From an uncultured Eubacterium sp. (GTDB lineage: Bacteria > Bacillota > Clostridia > Oscillospirales > Acutalibacteraceae), in contig CAJOER010000057.1 of assembly GCA_905233805.1 (NCBI GenBank), forward strand, positions 1 to 33,123: 33,123 bases of DNA, written 5' to 3'. A model generated the notes under the pieces. The model did not search any database. It had not been told where the DNA came from and worked only from the letters and a program-made list of their open reading frames with translations. Made by a program: the position numbers and the translations under genes. Positions 18,526-25,653 of the stretch are shown here, piece after piece. How positions within the stretch are numbered: position 1 is the stretch's first letter; every line of letters starts with the position of its first letter.

Positions 18526-19034
18526 AAAAGAACGGTAAAAAAACCTCAATAATAATTATTTCGGCTGTGCTTTTGTGCGGCGTAATAATTGCGGGAGCGG
18601 TATTTATGTTTTTCAATAAAGGCAACGGCGGCGAAAAGCCCGCCGCAATTAATGAGATTACGGAGTTTGAAAGCCTTAATCTTCGCATCAGCGGTATGCG
18701 CGGGTCGGAGGAATATGAGATTATAAGCAGCGGCGAAAAGTCGGAAATATCGTATTATCAGATTAAATATATAAACGGAAATGACGAAAGAGAACTCCGG
18801 AAAAGCGCCGTCTGCAATACAAGCGAAGTAATTGATATTCTTAACGTCTGCAAAGCCGGAAAATGGAACGGCTTTCACGGAAAGCACCCGAAGGGCGTAC
18901 TCGACGGAAGGATGTTCACCCTGAGCGCGAGCGTAAACGGCGGCGTAAAGCTGAGCGCCGAAGGCTCGGAAAACTTCCCGAAAAACTATAACACCTTTGA
19001 AAGCTGGCTCAGTACTAAACTTTATAACGAATAA
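18522..19034 (+). CDS. Membrane-anchored extracytoplasmic protein of unknown function
   Basis: Protein of 170 residues starting with the ATGA overlap of the GT2 stop. A basic N-terminus (MKKNGKKTS) and one hydrophobic helix (about 9-32) would place the rest outside the cell; there is no lipobox I would trust. The globular part contains SGMRGSEEYEI and repeated beta-type patches but no motif I recognise. As the last gene of the polysaccharide operon it may help polymer attachment or export; this is inference from position only. Confidence 0.75.
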   Translation: MKKNGKKTSIIIISAVLLCGVIIAGAVFMFFNKGNGGEKPAAINEITEFESLNLRISGMRGSEEYEIISSGEKSEISYYQIKYINGNDERELRKSAVCNTSEVIDILNVCKAGKWNGFHGKHPKGVLDGRMFTLSASVNGGVKLSAEGSENFPKNYNTFESWLSTKLYNE

Positions 19035-19036
19035 AT

Positions 19037-19068
19037 AAAAGCTGACTGAAATATCAGTCAGCTTTTTT
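19037..19068. terminator. Bidirectional terminator ending the polysaccharide operon
   Basis: A 13-bp perfect stem (19037-19049 with 19054-19066) with loop AATA, and six T following the GC-rich part on the plus strand and four on the minus strand. It separates the convergent polysaccharide and PHP genes and overlaps the PHP stop codon. Confidence 0.92.
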
Positions 19069-19732
19069 AATATGATTTTATGAGCTTTATATCGCGGGAT
19101 TTAAGTATGCGGATTAAATCCGCGTTATTTTTTATCGGCTCTTTCGTGATTATGCCGCCACGTCCGAGGTGTTCGGGCGTGTGGAAATCCGAGCCTGAAC
19201 TCATAAGCTTTCCCGTATCAATCGCCCACTGAAACGCCTTGAAATTAGTCAGCGCGTCGCACTTTCCGTTAAACACTTCAATACCGTCGATATAATCGGG
19301 GTTGCAGCGCAGAATATACGGCCGAAACGGGTGCGCCTGAAAAACTAGGTAGCCCTGCGCGTGCATAAGCTCATACGCCTGCTTTTCCCACAGCGCCATT
19401 AAGTTCCCCTGCTGCCTGAGCCAGTCAGGCTCAACGCCGTAGATAAGATAATCCGCGCCCGTTGCATAGTGCCTGAGCTCCATACCGAAAAGCACGGTAA
19501 AATCCTCGGTTTCGTACTTTTTCATTTCTTCATAAGAAGAAATATAAAAGTCAATGTATTTCTGCGGTTTTATGAGGTTTTTATTACCGAAGGTAAGGGG
19601 GCTGTAATGCTCGGTTACAACTATGCCCGAGTAGCCCTTTTCCTTATACATTTTTACAATTTCCTTCGGATGAACGCGTCCGCACTGGCTTACCAAATTT
19701 GTATGGCAGTGCAGTTCATATTTATATTCCAT
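19067..19732 (-). CDS. PHP-domain metal-dependent phosphoesterase
   Basis: Soluble 221-residue PHP protein. Metal-site motifs are in order: ELHCHTN (His8, His10), VVTEH, GMELRHY, QAHPFRP and GSDFHTPEHLGRGG. Family members hydrolyse phosphate esters (histidinol phosphate, AMP, oligonucleotides). It is not the CpsB/YwqE tyrosine phosphatase type that often accompanies BY-kinases. Its ATG shares a base with the stop of the alcohol dehydrogenase gene (TAATG), so the two are coupled. The substrate is unknown. Confidence 0.87.
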   Translation of the reverse strand: MEYKYELHCHTNLVSQCGRVHPKEIVKMYKEKGYSGIVVTEHYSPLTFGNKNLIKPQKYIDFYISSYEEMKKYETEDFTVLFGMELRHYATGADYLIYGVEPDWLRQQGNLMALWEKQAYELMHAQGYLVFQAHPFRPYILRCNPDYIDGIEVFNGKCDALTNFKAFQWAIDTGKLMSSGSDFHTPEHLGRGGIITKEPIKNNADLIRILKSRDIKLIKSY

Positions 19733-20747
19733 TAAAGTAAAGTCCTTTTATAAATTTCCTTTATATCGTCATTATCAAGCACGGTCGGGTGAGTCGAGAG
19801 TTTCGATACATTGACCTTCGATACAAATTCGTCAATCTTATCCTCGCTTACCTTCGGGAATTCGAGAGCGAACTCGCTGAGAAGCGCGTCAAAAATCTTA
19901 ACTCCGTCTTCGGCGTTTTCGCCGCCCATAAGCTTCCCGAGTTCGTCAAGATTTGAGAAGAAATAATCATGTCCCCTGTCGCCGTTTAGCTTTTCGTTAT
20001 GTTCAAGCGCGTATTTCCAGAGACGGCTCTGAAGCATGGCAACGCTGTGGCCGTGCGCCGTGTTGCAGTTCATGGTTATGCTGTAACAAAGCGCGTGCGC
20101 CGCGGTAGTTCCCGTAACGTTAATCATACCGAGGTTGCCCTCGGGCGTATTATTCATATATGCGTCCTTGTTTTCAAAGAAAAGCTTTATAGACTTTGCA
20201 GCGTATTCCTTGCTCTCCTCGTTTGCCGTAGTTGACCAGAAGCTCTCAATCGAGTGGCAGAGTGCGTCAAGACAGGTTGCCTTTCTCTGATACGGCGGCA
20301 CGGTACTGAGCAGGCGTTCGTCAAAGAGAATATAATCGGGAATAAAGTCGTAGTTATGAACGCTGAACTTGTCAACGTCGTTAAGATAGAATACCGAGGT
20401 CTTGGTCGCCTCGCTTCCCGTGCCCGAGGTAGTCGGGATAAAAAGCGCCTTGTATTCATTGTTTTCCATCGGCTCGCTGAGCGCCTTACTGACGTCGTTA
20501 GTCGCCATAAGACGAATCATTTTTCCCCCTAACGCTTCAGTACATTTATTTAAAGTTAGATTTAGAGCATATCGTCAAAGCGCGGGTTCGGGCGGATTGT
20601 ATCCCAGACGACTGTATCAAACTTTTTAAGATATTCAAAAATATCCGTTTTCTGAAAGCTCTTGCCGCAGCAGACGAAGGGCTTTTTTACGTTATTTTCC
20701 TCGAATATCCTGTCAATTTCCTTATAGCTTTTTAAAAATTCAGACAT
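19732..20747 (-). pseudogene. Iron-containing alcohol dehydrogenase, split
   Basis: The first 61 codons (20747-20562) encode the N-terminal nucleotide-binding start and stop at TAA after NPRFDDML. After about 40 nt of unrelated AT-rich sequence, a second frame (20520-19732, 262 residues) gives the remainder. It carries IPTTSGTGSEAT, LDALCHSIESFWS and NTAHGHSVAML with the iron-ligand histidines. The family's GGGSxxD NAD-binding loop and about 30-40 residues are absent. The second frame has its own AGGGGG Shine-Dalgarno 5 nt before ATG 20520. Without the GGGS loop, dehydrogenase activity is not expected. AGGAGTG precedes ATG 20747. The substrate cannot be predicted. Confidence 0.82.
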
Positions 20748-20765
20748 AGTATCACTCCTGAAATA

Positions 20766-20793
20766 ACTATACTACTTTTAAACCTTTTGTCAA
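20766..20793 (-). promoter_or_regulatory. Promoter of the alcohol dehydrogenase-PHP unit
   Basis: On the minus strand TTGACA (20793-20788), 16-nt spacer, TATAGT (20771-20766). It sits immediately after the methyltransferase stop, so this unit can be transcribed on its own. Confidence 0.75.
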
Positions 20794-20794
20794 C

Positions 20795-21556
20795 TTATAA
20801 AACGAAATATGTAATATAAATTTTATGCTTTACGGTAAAGCTTTCGGGGTAAGAGGAAAGCATTTTAAGGTGCGACCTGCTCCATTTTTCAAACTGCTCT
20901 TTGCTCATTGAGGCGAGCGTTCCGCGGCAGGCGCACATTCTTCCGTGCCAGCCCTCCCGCGTGAACGCAATATCGCAGTAAAATTCCTCGGTTTTTCTGC
21001 CTGCAAAAAGGTCGTCGTATATATCCTCTTCTATGCCCATTTTGCCGGTCCAGTCGGGATTATACTCTTTAACAAGGCTGACGCTTTTTTCGGCGATTTC
21101 ATCGTCAAGGCACCAGTCCATATATATCTTAATGAGCTTTCCGCCCGGCTTTAAAAGCCGTTTTACTTCCGCCTTCATTTTATCGCGCTCAAAATATGAA
21201 AAGCACTGCGCCGCGGTTATGGTATCAAAGCTCCCGTCTGGGAGGTTCGTGCTCTCCGCGGGGGAAACGAGGTAATCAACTTCAAAGCCGTTTTCCTTCG
21301 CAGTTTCTCTTGCAAAACGAATCTGCTCCTCGGTAATATCAACACCTGTAATACGGGCGTTTTTATTATACAGATTCTGAATAAGTACCCCCGTACCCGT
21401 ACCGAGGTCAAGCCACGCCGTACCGTCCGCCGCAACGCCGAGGGCGCGCAGCTTTTCATACAGTTTATCGGGGTAAATATCGCGGTATTTTGCGTACTGC
21501 TCGGACGTAAAGCCCCAGTCATACGCCTTCCCGCAGTCAATGTTTTCAAGTTTCAC
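20795..21556 (-). CDS. Class I SAM-dependent methyltransferase (second of the pair)
   Basis: A 253-residue methyltransferase. Motif I is WLDLGTGTGVLIQNL, the acidic end of strand 2 is GVDITEEQ, and FDTITAAQCFSYF and LLKPGGKLIKIY are motifs II-III. I prefer GTG 21556 (AAGGTG 8 nt upstream) to GTG 21565, which lies too close to that site. It follows the first methyltransferase after 23 nt and must share its transcript. The C-terminal part (EGWHGRMCACRGTLASMS) suggests a small-molecule substrate rather than RNA, but this is weak. Confidence 0.88.
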   Translation of the reverse strand: MKLENIDCGKAYDWGFTSEQYAKYRDIYPDKLYEKLRALGVAADGTAWLDLGTGTGVLIQNLYNKNARITGVDITEEQIRFARETAKENGFEVDYLVSPAESTNLPDGSFDTITAAQCFSYFERDKMKAEVKRLLKPGGKLIKIYMDWCLDDEIAEKSVSLVKEYNPDWTGKMGIEEDIYDDLFAGRKTEEFYCDIAFTREGWHGRMCACRGTLASMSKEQFEKWSRSHLKMLSSYPESFTVKHKIYITYFVL

Positions 21557-21579
21557 TTTAATCACACCTTTTTCTAATA

Positions 21580-22356
21580 TTATTCTTTTTTGGTGAAAAT
21601 ATCAAGCATATGTATTGAAAATCCTGTCAAATCGTCGCGCTCACAAATACTGTGCATGAATTTCATATACTCTTCAAATTCTCTTTTGTTAAGGCGGTTG
21701 AGTTTGTTATTCACAACGTAAGAAAGCATATCAACGCCGACAAAATGTAGCCGCGTTACGTTATAGCTTTTCATCAGCTCGTCAATATCGGACTTTCTGT
21801 ATAATTCAAAAATTTCATTCGGACTTGATATTGCGTGGTAATCCTCGCCTATCATTCCCTTTTTTCTTAAACTGAGAATACGCCTTTCATAAAACATTTT
21901 ATACATACAAGTATCATTGTTACAGTAAGAAGCGTATATAACGCCTCCCGTTTTCGCAACCCTGACGGCTTCGCTGAGCGCGGAGTGCTTTTCCTCGTCA
22001 GTAAACAAATGATACATCGGTCCGAGCAACAGCACTATATCAAAGCTTTCATCATCGAGGAAGAATAAATCAACGGCATTCCCCTCAATGATTTTTATTT
22101 TATGCTCTGCTTTTACTTTCTTTTTCATAATATCAATATTATGCTTTACAAGCTCAACCGCCGTAACGTCGTAGCCCTTTTCAGCGAGCGCTACCGAATA
22201 TCTTCCCGTTCCGGCACCGATTTCAAGAATTTTTGCACCTTCAAACAGATATTTTTCAATGTATTCCATGGTAAGCAGATATTCGGGACGTCGATTTTTC
22301 TTCAATAATCTACCGTCCTCGTCATAATGATTATAATATTCAATAACAGAATTCAT
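21580..22356 (-). CDS. Class I SAM-dependent methyltransferase behind an attenuator
   Basis: A 258-residue methyltransferase with motif I KILEIGAGTGRYSVALA, the VTAVELV strand, FDIVLLLGPMYHL and the C-terminal LHFVGVDML. Start ATG 22356 is chosen because AAAGGAGAA lies just upstream; an in-frame ATG at 22404 lies inside the terminator hairpin. Only 15 nt separate the terminator U-run from this ATG, leaving no room for a promoter, so expression needs read-through. It is not of the Erm type by eye; the substrate is unknown. Confidence 0.88.
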   Translation of the reverse strand: MNSVIEYYNHYDEDGRLLKKNRRPEYLLTMEYIEKYLFEGAKILEIGAGTGRYSVALAEKGYDVTAVELVKHNIDIMKKKVKAEHKIKIIEGNAVDLFFLDDESFDIVLLLGPMYHLFTDEEKHSALSEAVRVAKTGGVIYASYCNNDTCMYKMFYERRILSLRKKGMIGEDYHAISSPNEIFELYRKSDIDELMKSYNVTRLHFVGVDMLSYVVNNKLNRLNKREFEEYMKFMHSICERDDLTGFSIHMLDIFTKKE

Positions 22357-22371
22357 ACTGATTCTCCTTTC

Positions 22372-22412
22372 AAAAAAATAACTGCTGACAAACCTTGTGT
22401 TCATCAGCAGTT
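22372..22412 (-). terminator. Attenuator terminator before the methyltransferases
   Basis: On the minus strand AACTGCTGA (22412-22404) pairs perfectly with TCAGCAGTT (22388-22380) around a 15-nt loop, followed by A and seven T (22378-22372). It lies between the 29-codon leader ORF and the methyltransferase Shine-Dalgarno. Confidence 0.85.
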
Positions 22413-22493
22413 CGGTAATTTATATAATCTTACAAAACTATCTTAAATGAACACAACGCCGATAAGCCCATACCTTCTGGCAGGGCTGCTGAT
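22395..22493 (-). promoter_or_regulatory. Alternative pairings competing with the attenuator
   Basis: Within the leader RNA, UUGUGUUCAU (22456-22447, last leader codons) is a perfect 10-nt complement of AUGAACACAA (22404-22395) in the terminator loop. AUCAGCAG (22493-22486, leader codons 12-14) is a perfect 8-nt complement of CUGCUGAU (22410-22403) in the terminator's 5' arm. Either pairing could affect the terminator, and both lie where a translating ribosome would mask them. Confidence 0.65.
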
Positions 22494-22527
22494 ACTGTGC
22501 ATTCAGTTTTGTAAAATGCTTTTTCAT
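22438..22527 (-). CDS. 29-codon leader peptide
   Basis: Short ORF starting ATG 22527 with GAGGT 7 nt upstream and ending TAG at 22438. It begins MKKHFTKLNAQ, ends AYRRCVHLR, and is rich in basic residues, Gln and two Cys. Its start is about 20 nt downstream of the predicted transcription start and its stop 25 nt before the attenuator stem. The same frame stays open upstream to 22677 and has an ATG at 22590 behind GGAGGGG, which would give 50 codons, but that start precedes the promoter and would be absent from this transcript. A regulatory leader is more likely than a working small protein. Confidence 0.6.
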   Translation of the reverse strand: MKKHFTKLNAQYQQPCQKVWAYRRCVHLR

Positions 22528-22548
22528 AGTGATTACCTCGTTTTGATA

Positions 22549-22577
22549 ATGGTAGCATAAATGATTAACGTTGTCAA
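22549..22577 (-). promoter_or_regulatory. Promoter of the leader/methyltransferase unit
   Basis: On the minus strand TTGACA (22577-22572), exactly 17 nt, TACCAT (22554-22549). It is placed between the iolB-like gene's terminator and the leader ORF. Confidence 0.75.
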
Positions 22578-22584
22578 ACGTTAA
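22565..22584. promoter_or_regulatory. 20-nt dyad centred on the -35 box (candidate repressor operator)
   Basis: TTAACGTT (22565-22572) and AACGTTAA (22577-22584) are perfect inverted copies flanking GTCA. The -35 hexamer lies in the exact middle, so a bound dimer would exclude RNA polymerase. No repressor gene is adjacent. Confidence 0.65.
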
Positions 22585-22609
22585 GTCCATATTCCCCTCC
22601 ATTAGTTTT

Positions 22610-22642
22610 AAAAAACAAAGGGCACGCCGTAAAGCTGCCCTT
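22610..22642 (-). terminator. Terminator after the iolB-like gene
   Basis: On the minus strand AAGGGCA (22642-22636) pairs with TGCCCTT (22624-22618), followed by TG and six T (22615-22610). It ends the nadB-nadC-iolB transcript and isolates the methyltransferase promoter. Confidence 0.82.
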
Positions 22643-22655
22643 GATTCTGCATTTA

Positions 22656-23429
22656 TTACGGTGCGTCGATAATCCATTCGTGGGCTTTATCGTTAATACG
22701 GGTTTTGTCCCACGGGTCGCCGTCAAGGTGGCGGATAAGCCAGACGTAATACATCTCATAGCACGGGGCGGTTACCTGCTGGTGCGCGTTGCCACCTCTT
22801 ATGCAAAGGCAGGTACCGTTTTCGGTTTTATAGGGCGTGTCGCCCTCAAAGCCCGCACCGAAGCACTGCGAGGGGTTGAACTGATAGTAATAAAGTTCGG
22901 GCTGGGGGTGGTGGTGAGGAGGATAAGACGACCAGCGACCCTGCTGATTGAATACCTCGCCCATAACCATATTTGAATACGGAGCGTTCGAGAGGTCGAA
23001 CATAGTGGATACAATTCTGTAGCCGACGCCGTCCCACTGGCCTTTTCCGAAATGCTGGTAAAGGCAGTTGTCGGGATTATAAAACTGCGGCTCCCAGGTC
23101 TTTTCGTTATCCGTCATCTGAACAAGGACCTCGCTGTCCTCAATTGCCTCAACATGCGCGGGAGTACCGTGAGAAAAATGAACTGCGTAGGGAGTCTTCT
23201 GAAACGGACTTTCCCTTTCGCATATCTCGTCAATATTATTGCCTACGGCAAATCTGATTTTACCGGAAAGAAGAAGAATTGCGGTTTCATTTTCCTCCTC
23301 GTTAAAGGTGAGAATTTCGCCCGCCTTCATCTTTTTTACGTAAATATCCATAAGCATATCGGAATTTACGCCGTTCATTTCGCAGAGAACTTTCTTTCCG
23401 TTTTCGTCATATTCAGGTCTGTAAAGCAT
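22656..23429 (-). CDS. iolB: 5-deoxy-glucuronate isomerase family protein (IolB-like)
   Basis: Soluble two-cupin protein of 257 residues (family about 270). The second cupin has the metal site YPPHHHPQPELYYYQF, then GDTPYKTENGT, and ends with the family's GNAHQQVTAPCYEMYYVWLIRH. IolB converts 5-deoxy-glucuronate to 5-dehydro-2-deoxygluconate in inositol catabolism. The gene starts at ATG 23429 only 2 nt after the nadC stop, with GGAGG inside nadC. No other iol gene is present, so a related sugar-acid substrate is possible. Confidence 0.83.
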   Translation of the reverse strand: MLYRPEYDENGKKVLCEMNGVNSDMLMDIYVKKMKAGEILTFNEEENETAILLLSGKIRFAVGNNIDEICERESPFQKTPYAVHFSHGTPAHVEAIEDSEVLVQMTDNEKTWEPQFYNPDNCLYQHFGKGQWDGVGYRIVSTMFDLSNAPYSNMVMGEVFNQQGRWSSYPPHHHPQPELYYYQFNPSQCFGAGFEGDTPYKTENGTCLCIRGGNAHQQVTAPCYEMYYVWLIRHLDGDPWDKTRINDKAHEWIIDAP

Positions 23430-23431
23430 AA

Positions 23432-24253
23432 TTAATCCTCCGTCGGTCTGAGGTTTTTAAGACTTAAATCAAGGATAGGCGCCGAATGGGTAAGCGCGCC
23501 GCAGGATACGAAGTCAACGCCCGTTTCGGCTATTGATTTAAGGCGTTCCTTTGTAACGTTTCCGCCTTTTTTCATAGTTTCATTATCCATATTATCGAGC
23601 ATAATTATATCCGCGCCCGCTTCGACCGCCTCTTTAACCTGCTCAAGCGTTTCGGTTTCAATCTCGATTTTACGAACGAACGGAGCGTATGCCTTTGCAA
23701 GCTCTATCGCCTTTTTAACCGAGCCCGCCGCGCCGATATGGTTATCCTTTAAAAGCACGCCGTCGGAAAGATTGTAGCGGTGGTTAGTACCTCCGCCGAT
23801 TTTTACCGCATACTTTTCAAAGGGGCGCATATTCGGGGTGGTCTTTCTCGTATCAAGAAGAACGGTTTTATACCCTTCAAGCTCGTCGGAAAATTCTCTT
23901 GTAATAGTTGCGATACCGCTCATACGCTGCAAGTAGTTGAGCGCGGTTCTCTCGGCTGAAAGAAGCGCCTTAATCTCGCCGTAAATCACGCCGATAAGCT
24001 GACCCTTTTCAACCCTGTCGCCGTCCTTGAAATCAGTTTCAAAGCGGCTGTTTTCATCAAGGAGCTTAAAAGCTCTTTCAAACACGTCAAGTCCGCAGAT
24101 TATTCCGCTTCCCTTACAGATAAGTTCGGCTTTACCCTGCTTATCCTCGGGCATTACGGCGTTTGCCGATACGTCCTCGTAGGTAACGTCCTCTTTAAGA
24201 GTATTGAGAATATACGCGTCAACGTTAATCTTCATCGTTACACCATTTAGCAT
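23432..24253 (-). CDS. nadC: Nicotinate-nucleotide pyrophosphorylase (quinolinate phosphoribosyltransferase)
   Basis: Converts quinolinate and PRPP to nicotinate mononucleotide in de novo NAD synthesis. Typical motifs are present: LKEDVTYEDVS at the N-terminus, SAERTALNYLQRMSGIAT, LDTRKTTPNMRPFEKYAV, GGGTNHRYNLSDGVLLKDNH, and IEIETETLEQ with IIMLDNM. I chose ATG 24253 (GGAG 6 nt upstream), giving 273 residues and a 29-nt overlap with nadB; ATG 24235 is also possible. The longer frame to 24283 has no ribosome site. It is coupled to nadB upstream and to the iolB-like gene downstream. Confidence 0.94.
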   Translation of the reverse strand: MLNGVTMKINVDAYILNTLKEDVTYEDVSANAVMPEDKQGKAELICKGSGIICGLDVFERAFKLLDENSRFETDFKDGDRVEKGQLIGVIYGEIKALLSAERTALNYLQRMSGIATITREFSDELEGYKTVLLDTRKTTPNMRPFEKYAVKIGGGTNHRYNLSDGVLLKDNHIGAAGSVKKAIELAKAYAPFVRKIEIETETLEQVKEAVEAGADIIMLDNMDNETMKKGGNVTKERLKSIAETGVDFVSCGALTHSAPILDLSLKNLRPTED

Positions 24254-25550
24254 AAAAATCTCCGTCCTTTCTTTTGATTTCATCCATAATGAGCTTTTTG
24301 AACTCTTTTTGTATCTCCGTTTTATTCGGATACGCTTTTAAATTAACCTCGGGCAGCTCGCTGCCTTTATCGGTTTTATCTTTGGCTATTACGTCAGCCG
24401 CGCGCTTTGCAAAAACAAGGCTTTCAAGAAGCGAGTTTGATGCAAGGCGGTTCTTTCCGTGAACGCCGTTGCAGGCGGTTTCGCCGACGGCGTAAAGATA
24501 ATTCATCGAGGTTTTTGCGTTAATATCGGTTTTGACTCCGCCCATCATATAATGCTGCGCGGGGGTTACGGGGACTCTGTCCTTGGTAATGTCGTAGCCC
24601 TCTTCCATACACTCCTCAAATATATTCGGGAAGCGCTGCGCCGCCTCCTCGCTCGTCATGGTAGGAAGAGTGAGGTAAACGTGGTCGGTACCGAATTTTT
24701 TCATCTCTTCAACTATTGCGTTTGTTACAACGTCCCTCGGCTGAAGCTCGTCAACGAAGCGCTCGCCGTTTTCGTTAAGAAGGATTGCGCCCTCGCCCCT
24801 TACGCTCTCGCTGATAAGAAAACGTCTTCCCGCCTTCTTTGAATAGAGCGTGGTCGGATGAATCTGGATATAGTTCATATCCTGAAGCTCGACGTTATGC
24901 TTCAGGCTCAGCGCGAACGCGTCGCCCGTGATATGTGAAAAGTTGGTTGAGTTTTTGAAGAGTCCGCCGATACCGCCGGTTGCAAGAATAATATCGTGGG
25001 CGATAATCGCGCCCATTTCGCCGAACTCGTCCTCGCAGACTATGCCGTAGCAGATATTGTCCTTTTCAATAAGGTCAATCATAGTAGTCTGCTCAACGAA
25101 GGTTATATTTTCCCTCTGCTTTGCAATCTGTAAAAGCGCCTCGGTAATTTCTTTTCCCGTTTCGTCCTTATGATGAAGAATACGGTTCTGACGGTGCGCG
25201 CCCTCGCGAGTGTAGTCATAGTTTCCGTCGCCCGCCGTATCGAATTCAACGCCGAGCTTTACGAGCGTTTTAATAATCTCGGGCGAGCTTTCAATCATTA
25301 CCTTGACCGCCTCGGGGTTATTTTCAAAATGCCCCGCCTTCATTGTATCCTCGAAATAGCAGCCGAAATCCTCAATACTTTTAAGCACGCAAACGCCGCC
25401 CTGCGCGAGGTAAGAGTCGCATTCGGCAAGTTTTTCTTTGGTAATTACAAGAATTTCGCGCTCCCGCGGGAGGCACAGCGCTGCAAAAAGCCCTGCTACT
25501 CCGGAGCCTACTATTACGGTTTGAGTTTTAATAAAGTCTTCTCTTTTCAT
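24225..25550 (-). CDS. nadB: L-aspartate oxidase
   Basis: FAD enzyme oxidising aspartate to iminoaspartate, the first step of bacterial NAD synthesis. Of 441 residues, the start has the dinucleotide fold VIVGSGVAGLFAALCL. SYLAQGGVC, HRQNRILHHKDETGKEI and the flavin/substrate motifs HPTTLYSK, RGEGAILLNENGERFVDE and QHYMMGGVKTD all match NadB. It is shorter than proteobacterial NadB, lacking part of the C-terminal helical domain, as in many clostridia. I prefer ATG 25550 to GTG 25562; neither has a clear Shine-Dalgarno and the predicted leader is only about 25 nt. nadA is not in the window. Confidence 0.93.
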   Translation of the reverse strand: MKREDFIKTQTVIVGSGVAGLFAALCLPREREILVITKEKLAECDSYLAQGGVCVLKSIEDFGCYFEDTMKAGHFENNPEAVKVMIESSPEIIKTLVKLGVEFDTAGDGNYDYTREGAHRQNRILHHKDETGKEITEALLQIAKQRENITFVEQTTMIDLIEKDNICYGIVCEDEFGEMGAIIAHDIILATGGIGGLFKNSTNFSHITGDAFALSLKHNVELQDMNYIQIHPTTLYSKKAGRRFLISESVRGEGAILLNENGERFVDELQPRDVVTNAIVEEMKKFGTDHVYLTLPTMTSEEAAQRFPNIFEECMEEGYDITKDRVPVTPAQHYMMGGVKTDINAKTSMNYLYAVGETACNGVHGKNRLASNSLLESLVFAKRAADVIAKDKTDKGSELPEVNLKAYPNKTEIQKEFKKLIMDEIKRKDGDFYAKWCNDED

Positions 25551-25581
25551 TTGCTTTACCACAATAAGTATATTTATATTA

Positions 25582-25610
25582 AATATATAATTTATTGACT
25601 TTTATGTCAA
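25582..25610 (-). promoter_or_regulatory. Promoter of nadB-nadC-iolB with a dyad at -35
   Basis: On the minus strand TTGACA (25610-25605), 17 nt, TATATT (25587-25582). The -35 is part of TTGAC-N6-GTCAA, a small dyad suitable for a repressor. NAD genes of Firmicutes are often controlled by NiaR, but I cannot confirm its motif. Confidence 0.75.
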
Positions 25611-25653
25611 GTATTTAATAAAGTAAAGGCGCATATATTTATACGGTGGTCTT

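Noticed and set aside
19067-19732. PHP protein as the CpsB/YwqE tyrosine phosphatase of the capsule kinase
   Set aside because: It lacks the IDIHSHILPGIDDGA-type opening of that family and is transcribed with an alcohol dehydrogenase on the opposite strand.
22438-22677. 79-codon version of the leader ORF
   Set aside because: The extra codons run through the iolB-like gene's end, its terminator and the promoter; they would not be on the transcript from 22577-22549.
25610-25648. Possible sigma-E promoter before yqfC (AGTATTT, then CATATATT at 25632)
   Set aside because: The match is partial, and the implied leader of about 8 nt would leave no ribosome binding site; the true start remains unclear.
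25551-25653. NAD-sensing riboswitch before nadB
   Set aside because: The predicted leader is only about 25 nt, too short for an aptamer.
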